Source of the DNA: Budvicia diplopodorum
GTDB lineage: Bacteria > Pseudomonadota > Gammaproteobacteria > Enterobacterales > Enterobacteriaceae
Assembly: GCF_009800925.1 (NCBI RefSeq)
Contig: NZ_WOYF01000001.1
Coordinates: 62,001-126,000 of the forward strand
Length of the DNA stretch: 64,000 nucleotides
Direction: 5' to 3'
Positions within the stretch are counted from its first letter, which is position 1; every line of letters starts with the position of its first letter. This document shows, piece after piece, positions 59,959-64,000 of this stretch. The translations under genes and the position numbers were made by a program. The notes below the pieces were generated by a model that was given only the letters and a program-made list of their open reading frames with translations, was not told where the DNA came from and searched no databases.

Positions 59959-60192
59959 TTATTTAGGACTGCCCGGTAGGGTAAATAAGTTAGAGTAATA
60001 GTTAAGAATGCCGCCTATTTTAATAAAAGCATCGCCGATGGCTTTTAATATATATTCAAACTGCTTAGCAAAATCGCCTTCAACGTTACTGACATATACC
60101 CAACTGACTGTAGACTTTTGTGTTTGACCAAGATTAGACTGCGAACCAGATCCAGACACCATCTCAATTTCGTTCTGACTTAAATCACGCAT
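59959..60192 (-). CDS. Putative class II microcin precursor with GS-type leader
   Basis: A 77-residue peptide whose first 15 residues, MRDLSQNEIEMVSGS, line up position for position with the colicin V leader MRTLTLNELDSVSGG. The cut would fall after Gly-Ser, leaving a 62-residue mature peptide starting GSQSNLG. The mature part has no cysteine, one Trp (VSWVYV) and an amphipathic helix-like region (FEYILKAIGDAFIKIGGIL). AAGGA precedes the ATG. It is directly upstream of HlyD and C39-ABC genes on the same strand. I do not recognise the mature sequence. No immunity gene is evident beside it. Confidence 0.82.
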   Translation of the reverse strand: MRDLSQNEIEMVSGSGSQSNLGQTQKSTVSWVYVSNVEGDFAKQFEYILKAIGDAFIKIGGILNYYSNLFTLPGSPK

Positions 60193-60275
60193 AACTTATA
60201 TCCTTATTGATCGGAAATTAATTTTTACCACCTAAAAATCAAAAGAAAAAGAAGAGCTTATAGCACCTCTATTCC

Positions 60276-60294
60276 AAGAATGATTATATTCTGA
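60276..60294. promoter_or_regulatory. Possible Fur box upstream of the microcin gene
   Basis: On the minus strand the segment contains ATAATCATT and matches the 19-base Fur consensus at about 11 positions. It lies roughly 85-100 bases before the peptide start. Class II microcins are often iron-regulated. A weak match, offered as a candidate only. Confidence 0.3.
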
Positions 60295-60400
60295 TTAATT
60301 TCACACTCTATCTTGGCGCTTATAAATTACCGTAATCTTTATTTTAAATTCTTAGCCCGATCGCAATATTCCTTATAACTTCTCAGCAAATAATTCAGCA

Positions 60401-60435
60401 GCTATATTCAGGTTCTGGTGCTTCCTGAATATAGC
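60401..60435 (-). terminator. Inverted repeat after cobB
   Basis: A perfect 12-bp stem (GCTATATTCAGG and its complement) with an 11-base loop, 7 bases after the cobB stop. No T tract, but the position fits a terminator. Confidence 0.65.
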
Positions 60436-60442
60436 CCAACAC

Positions 60443-61273
60443 TTATACCGCCGCTGACAAAAACGCTCGCTCAATAAACTCCGGTACGACGTGACTGGCC
60501 AGACCATAGTGTTTTTCAGCAAAAGCGCTACCAATCTGGCTTGGTTCCAGATTCAGCTCAACCGTATGAGCACCGTACAGGCGGGCGCTGCGAACAAAAC
60601 CGGCGGCCGGATAAACGTTACCCGAGGTGCCGATGGCAATAAAATAGTCGGCCTCGGCAATCGCCTGACTAATAGTCGCCATTTCCAGCGGCATTTCACC
60701 AAACCATACGATATGCGGGCGCATAGGCTGAGGAGTCGGGCAGCAGCTACAGCCATCGTTAACCGTCAAATCGCCGCGCCACTCGGTAACCTTCCCTGAC
60801 AGAGTACAGCGCACTTTGAGTAACTCACCGTGCATATGAATGACCCGCAAATTGCCGGCCCGTTCATGTAGGTTATCTACGTTTTGGGTGACCAACAAAA
60901 ACTTGTTACCCAGCACCCCTTCTAGCCTGGCTAACGCTTTATGAGCGTCATTCGGGCAGATATCGGGCTGAAACAGCTGACGGCGACGAGCGTTATAGAA
61001 TGTCTGAACCAGTTCAGGATTGGCTTCAAACCCTTCAGGGGTCGCAACCTCATCAACTTTATGATCTTCCCACAGGCCATCGGAGGCGCGAAAAGTACGA
61101 ATGCCGGACTCAGCGGAAATACCGGCACCGGTCAGAACCACAACCGACGGCATTTTGTCCTCTTTCTCCTGCTCACAGGCTGAAAACAATCCGGAGTGAA
61201 AATAGCGCATACGGCGGCGCTGATGGCGAAAGTGTTTCGTTTGTGAACTAAACAAACGGCGATGAACTCGCAT
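60443..61273 (-). CDS. cobB: NAD-dependent protein deacylase CobB
   Basis: Sirtuin that removes acetyl and succinyl groups from lysines using NAD, 276 residues. NAD motif [14 protein letters not shown], the FYNARRRQ pair (Tyr and Arg for succinyl-lysine), active-site His in VIHMHGELL and zinc cysteines near CTLSGK and CSCC. Two starts are plausible: ATG at 61273 with AAGGAG upstream, giving an Arg-rich 40-residue extension, and ATG at 61153 with AGAGGA upstream. E. coli also makes long and short CobB forms. It neighbours nagK as in E. coli. Confidence 0.96.
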   Translation of the reverse strand: MRVHRRLFSSQTKHFRHQRRRMRYFHSGLFSACEQEKEDKMPSVVVLTGAGISAESGIRTFRASDGLWEDHKVDEVATPEGFEANPELVQTFYNARRRQLFQPDICPNDAHKALARLEGVLGNKFLLVTQNVDNLHERAGNLRVIHMHGELLKVRCTLSGKVTEWRGDLTVNDGCSCCPTPQPMRPHIVWFGEMPLEMATISQAIAEADYFIAIGTSGNVYPAAGFVRSARLYGAHTVELNLEPSQIGSAFAEKHYGLASHVVPEFIERAFLSAAV

Positions 61274-61389
61274 AACGGCAAACTCCTTGTTGGTTGCCCG
61301 GAATTAAAATCGGTACCTGAATTTATCACGAAAAAGCGCGGCGGCGTTTGTTGCCCCTAGCCTGCTGCCTTACATGATTAGGGTATAGC

Positions 61390-62301
61390 TCAGTCCAATA
61401 AGTTGAGGAAGGCAGCGCCGCGAACGCCGCCGGAATCGCCCCAGCGCGCTTTCTCAATGCGAGGAACTTTGGCTACGCTGAGCAGATGCGGCTTAATCTT
61501 TTCGGGCAGCAGAGGATACATCTCATCGAAATTTGATAATCCTCCGCCAATCACCACCAGATGAGGATCAATAATCGTTAGGATATTAGCCAGACAAACG
61601 GCCAGAAGATCTAAAAAGCGCTCAACGTGCTCAACGGCTTTCACCTCACCGGCCCGATAGCGTTCAATGATAACCTTGGCCGGTAGTGCCTGTTGGTAAA
61701 AGTGGTTATAGACCCACTCAAAACCGCGCCCTGAAATATAGTTTTCGATACAGCCGTCGTGGCCGCAGCCGCAGTGAACTCGGGGAATGTCCCGGCCAAG
61801 AATATCTAGCCCGTCGACCGGCAGCCTTAAGTGGCCAAACTCACCGGCAATATAGCTTTTACCGGTAAAAATCTTACCGTTAATTATCAGACCACCGCCC
61901 ACGCCGGTACCTAAAATAATGCCCAGCACGCTGGGGTATTGGCGAAACTCGCCGTCCCATGCTTCAGACAAAGCAAAACAGTTGGCATCGTTATCAATAC
62001 GAATCGGGCGATTAAGCCGTTTTTCTAAATCGGCCGCCAGCGGTTTTCCCATTGCGGCAGGCACATTGGCGGTAAACAGCGCTCCGGTTTCGCTATCGGG
62101 CATGCCCGGAATACCGATACCGATCTTTCCCTGACTGCCAAGCTCTGAGTCCGCATCAAGCGTCAGTTGCGCAATCACATCCAACAGCGCCTGATAATCG
62201 TCCCGGGGGGTTGGAACCCGCTTTTGAATTAACCGATTGTGGTCTGCATCAAAGGCACCAAACTCAATCTTGGTTCCCCCCACATCAAAACCGTAATACA
62301 T
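61390..62301 (-). CDS. nagK: N-acetyl-D-glucosamine kinase
   Basis: ROK-family kinase that phosphorylates GlcNAc recovered from murein. It has 303 residues, as in E. coli. ATP-binding [14 protein letters not shown] at the N-terminus, [13 protein letters not shown] near 105, GTGVGGGLI, and the zinc-binding ROK motif [17 protein letters not shown] near 180-195. The start is ATG at 62301 with GGAGG 8 bases upstream; an ATG five codons earlier overlaps that site. It follows lolE by 43 bases. Confidence 0.97.
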   Translation of the reverse strand: MYYGFDVGGTKIEFGAFDADHNRLIQKRVPTPRDDYQALLDVIAQLTLDADSELGSQGKIGIGIPGMPDSETGALFTANVPAAMGKPLAADLEKRLNRPIRIDNDANCFALSEAWDGEFRQYPSVLGIILGTGVGGGLIINGKIFTGKSYIAGEFGHLRLPVDGLDILGRDIPRVHCGCGHDGCIENYISGRGFEWVYNHFYQQALPAKVIIERYRAGEVKAVEHVERFLDLLAVCLANILTIIDPHLVVIGGGLSNFDEMYPLLPEKIKPHLLSVAKVPRIEKARWGDSGGVRGAAFLNLLD

Positions 62302-62344
62302 CGCGCGTTCCTCCAAAATATCAGGCGTCGTTGATGAAGCGTCT

Positions 62345-63598
62345 TTACTGCCCGCTCAACACTCTTGCTGGATCAATCCGGCTTGCTCGCCGGGCCGGAT
62401 ACCAGCTGGCTAACAGGCTCAAAATAATGGCGGTAACTAATACGCTAACCACGTCAAACGCCCGTAATTCAGACGGCAAAAAGTCGATAAAATAAACGCC
62501 ACCCGACAGGAAGTGATGGCCCACCAAATTTTCAATCATCTTAATAATATTAGTTAACTGTAGAGAAACAATAATACCCACCACAACGCCGCTGACGCTG
62601 CCGATCAGGCCGGCCATCAGGCCATACCAAATAAACACCGAGCGGATCAACCGGTCTTTGGCACCCAAGGTACGCAACACGGCAATGTCGGCACTCTTAT
62701 CTTTAACCGCCATCACCAGCGTAGAAACGATGTTAAAGCAGGCAACGCCAATCACCAGAATCATGGCTAAATACATAATGCTGCGGATTAACTGAATATC
62801 GCGGTACATAAAGCCATAGGTCGAGATCCAACTGCGGTAGTAAGCGTATTTGCCGCTGGCGTTTACCGCATTTTTAGCCACCACGTTGGCTGAAAAGACG
62901 TCGCTTGCTTTAAACGCAATACCCGTGACACTGTCACCCATATCTAAATACTGTTGAGCATCGCTCAGAGGAACCATGCCAAAGCTATGGTCAAGTACGC
63001 CGCTCAGCTGCAGAATGCCGGTTACGTGCAGGCGAATACGCTTAGGCTGACCAATTTTCATTTCGCCGGTTGGGTCGTTATTGGGGATCATCACCGTCAC
63101 CCAATCCCCCTGCTTAACGTTCAGCTCGTCGGCAATGCCTTTACCCAAAATCAGCTGCTGCTCACCGGGTTTAAACTGTTGCCATGCGCCGTTAAGCACA
63201 AACTGCGGCAACGCGCTGAGTTGCTGCTCATGCTCTGGCTGAACGCCGCGAACCTGAATAGCCCTGAGCTGAACGCCACTCTCAACCAGCCCGGTAAACA
63301 GAATGTATGGCGCAGCGGCTTCAACGCCGTTGGCTTTTTCGATTCGTTCTTTCGCCTGCGGCCAGTCGTTAAACGGCTGATCGACGGGCTCTACTTCACC
63401 GTGAGGCACCACGGCCAGAATGCGGTTTTTTAACTCGCGCTCAAAGCCGTTCATGGCGCTCAGGCCAATAATTAATACCGCTACGCCCAATGCAATACCA
63501 ATGGTGGAAATCACCGAAATCAGCGAAACCATACCGCTACGGCGGCGGCCACGGCTAAAGCGTAAAGCAATCTTTAACGATAGAGGCACGGCGGACAT
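62345..63598 (-). CDS. lolE: Lipoprotein-releasing ABC transporter permease LolE
   Basis: Inner-membrane subunit of LolCDE, which extracts outer-membrane lipoproteins and hands them to LolA. It has 417 residues with four membrane segments: one at the N-terminus ([20 protein letters not shown]), a large periplasmic domain (about 50-270), and three near the C-terminus ending [17 protein letters not shown]. It is close to E. coli LolE and overlaps the lolD stop by one base (TAATG). Confidence 0.96.
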   Translation of the reverse strand: MSAVPLSLKIALRFSRGRRRSGMVSLISVISTIGIALGVAVLIIGLSAMNGFERELKNRILAVVPHGEVEPVDQPFNDWPQAKERIEKANGVEAAAPYILFTGLVESGVQLRAIQVRGVQPEHEQQLSALPQFVLNGAWQQFKPGEQQLILGKGIADELNVKQGDWVTVMIPNNDPTGEMKIGQPKRIRLHVTGILQLSGVLDHSFGMVPLSDAQQYLDMGDSVTGIAFKASDVFSANVVAKNAVNASGKYAYYRSWISTYGFMYRDIQLIRSIMYLAMILVIGVACFNIVSTLVMAVKDKSADIAVLRTLGAKDRLIRSVFIWYGLMAGLIGSVSGVVVGIIVSLQLTNIIKMIENLVGHHFLSGGVYFIDFLPSELRAFDVVSVLVTAIILSLLASWYPARRASRIDPARVLSGQ

Positions 63599-64000
63599 TA
63601 CTCGGCCTCCAGCATCATGGCGTGCTGGTTAAGGTGCCCGTCGCGCATTTCAAGCTGTCTGTCGAGGCGCCGGGCCAGTTTCAGGTCATGAGTGACCACT
63701 AAGAAAGCGGTACCTTGCTGACGGTTCAGGTTGCCCAACAGTTCAAAAATGCTATCGGCAGTGCGTTGGTCAAGGTTTCCGGTTGGCTCATCGGCCAGCA
63801 CTAACGCCGGATTATTCACCAATGCCCGGGCAATGGCTACCCGCTGCCGCTCGCCGCCTGACAGCTCAGACGGGCGATGAGCGGCCCGATGTTCAAGGCC
63901 AACGGCGGCTAACATCTGACGGGCGCGATCCTGCGCTTCTGACGGTTTTACCTGACCAATCATCAGCGGCATGGCGGTATTTTCCAGCGCGGTAAAGTCA
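63598..64000 (-). CDS. lolD: Lipoprotein-releasing ABC transporter ATP-binding protein LolD (partial, N-terminus outside window)
   Basis: C-terminal part of the LolCDE ATPase. The frame is open at the window edge, with about 134 residues visible of some 230. The ABC signature [15 protein letters not shown], Walker [14 protein letters not shown] and the switch His in LVVTHD are present; Walker A lies outside. The family-specific Lol motif region ([10 protein letters not shown]) is just inside. The gene order lolD-lolE-nagK-cobB matches E. coli. Confidence 0.96.
   Translation of the reverse strand, partial: DFTALENTAMPLMIGQVKPSEAQDRARQMLAAVGLEHRAAHRPSELSGGERQRVAIARALVNNPALVLADEPTGNLDQRTADSIFELLGNLNRQQGTAFLVVTHDLKLARRLDRQLEMRDGHLNQHAMMLEAE

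Overview
The window is a stretch of an Enterobacterales chromosome. Most genes match Escherichia coli counterparts in length and in local order: pheT-pheS-pheM-rplT-rpmI-infC-thrS, yniA-yniB, ynhF/purR, htpX/prc-proQ-msrC, yciH-pyrF-lapB-lapA-pgpB/ribA, cysB, topA/yciN, sohB/yciK, rluB-yciO-rnm, roxA, pepT/potABCD and cobB-nagK-lolE-lolD. The divergence, and blocks that are scattered in E. coli but joined here, suggest a non-Enterobacteriaceae family such as Budviciaceae or a relative. That placement is inference.

Layout. 1-6.4 kb: phenylalanyl-tRNA synthetase genes with the pheM leader peptide and attenuator, then the L20/L35/IF3/ThrRS operon; infC starts with AUU. 6.7-10.8 kb: yniA, yniB, the 29-residue membrane protein gene ynhF, purR behind a PurR box, htpX. 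11-24.6 kb: conserved housekeeping genes for periplasmic proteolysis, RNA chaperone, pyrimidine and riboflavin synthesis, LPS control, cysteine regulation and topoisomerase I. acnA is missing from its usual place between ribA and cysB.

25.5-37.3 kb is an accessory block between yciK and rluB, where E. coli carries btuR. It holds an AT-rich lipoprotein gene, an AbgA-like M20 amidohydrolase with a DcuC-family carrier, a BglG/LicR-type regulator with PTS-like domains, and an eight-gene operon of the rare EF_0829-EF_0839 type (free PRD protein, SFCGS protein, DUF4312, DUF4311, DUF4310, metal-dependent deacetylase, DgaE-type PLP ammonia-lyase, KDGP aldolase). I read it as an uncharacterised catabolic system that imports an N-acylated amino-sugar acid or similar compound, removes the acyl group and amino group, and cleaves the product to pyruvate. 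It has PTS-style regulators but no recognisable PTS permease.

37.7-53.9 kb returns to core genes (rluB, yciO, rnm, roxA, pepT, potABCD), with a full dppABCDF dipeptide transport operon placed between roxA and pepT. 54.4-60.2 kb is a second accessory block: a carbamoylase-family amidase, two overlapping small unknown genes, and a compact microcin-type export locus (double-glycine-type peptide, HlyD adaptor, C39-peptidase ABC exporter) with no recognisable immunity gene. cobB, nagK, lolE and the partial lolD close the window.

Intergenic DNA holds many clear hairpin terminators, three copies of an approximately 70-base dispersed repeat, an inverted pair of REP-like units, a 38-base palindrome, and a GC-rich run of tandem hairpins upstream of roxA. 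No rRNA, tRNA, insertion sequence or CRISPR array was recognised.
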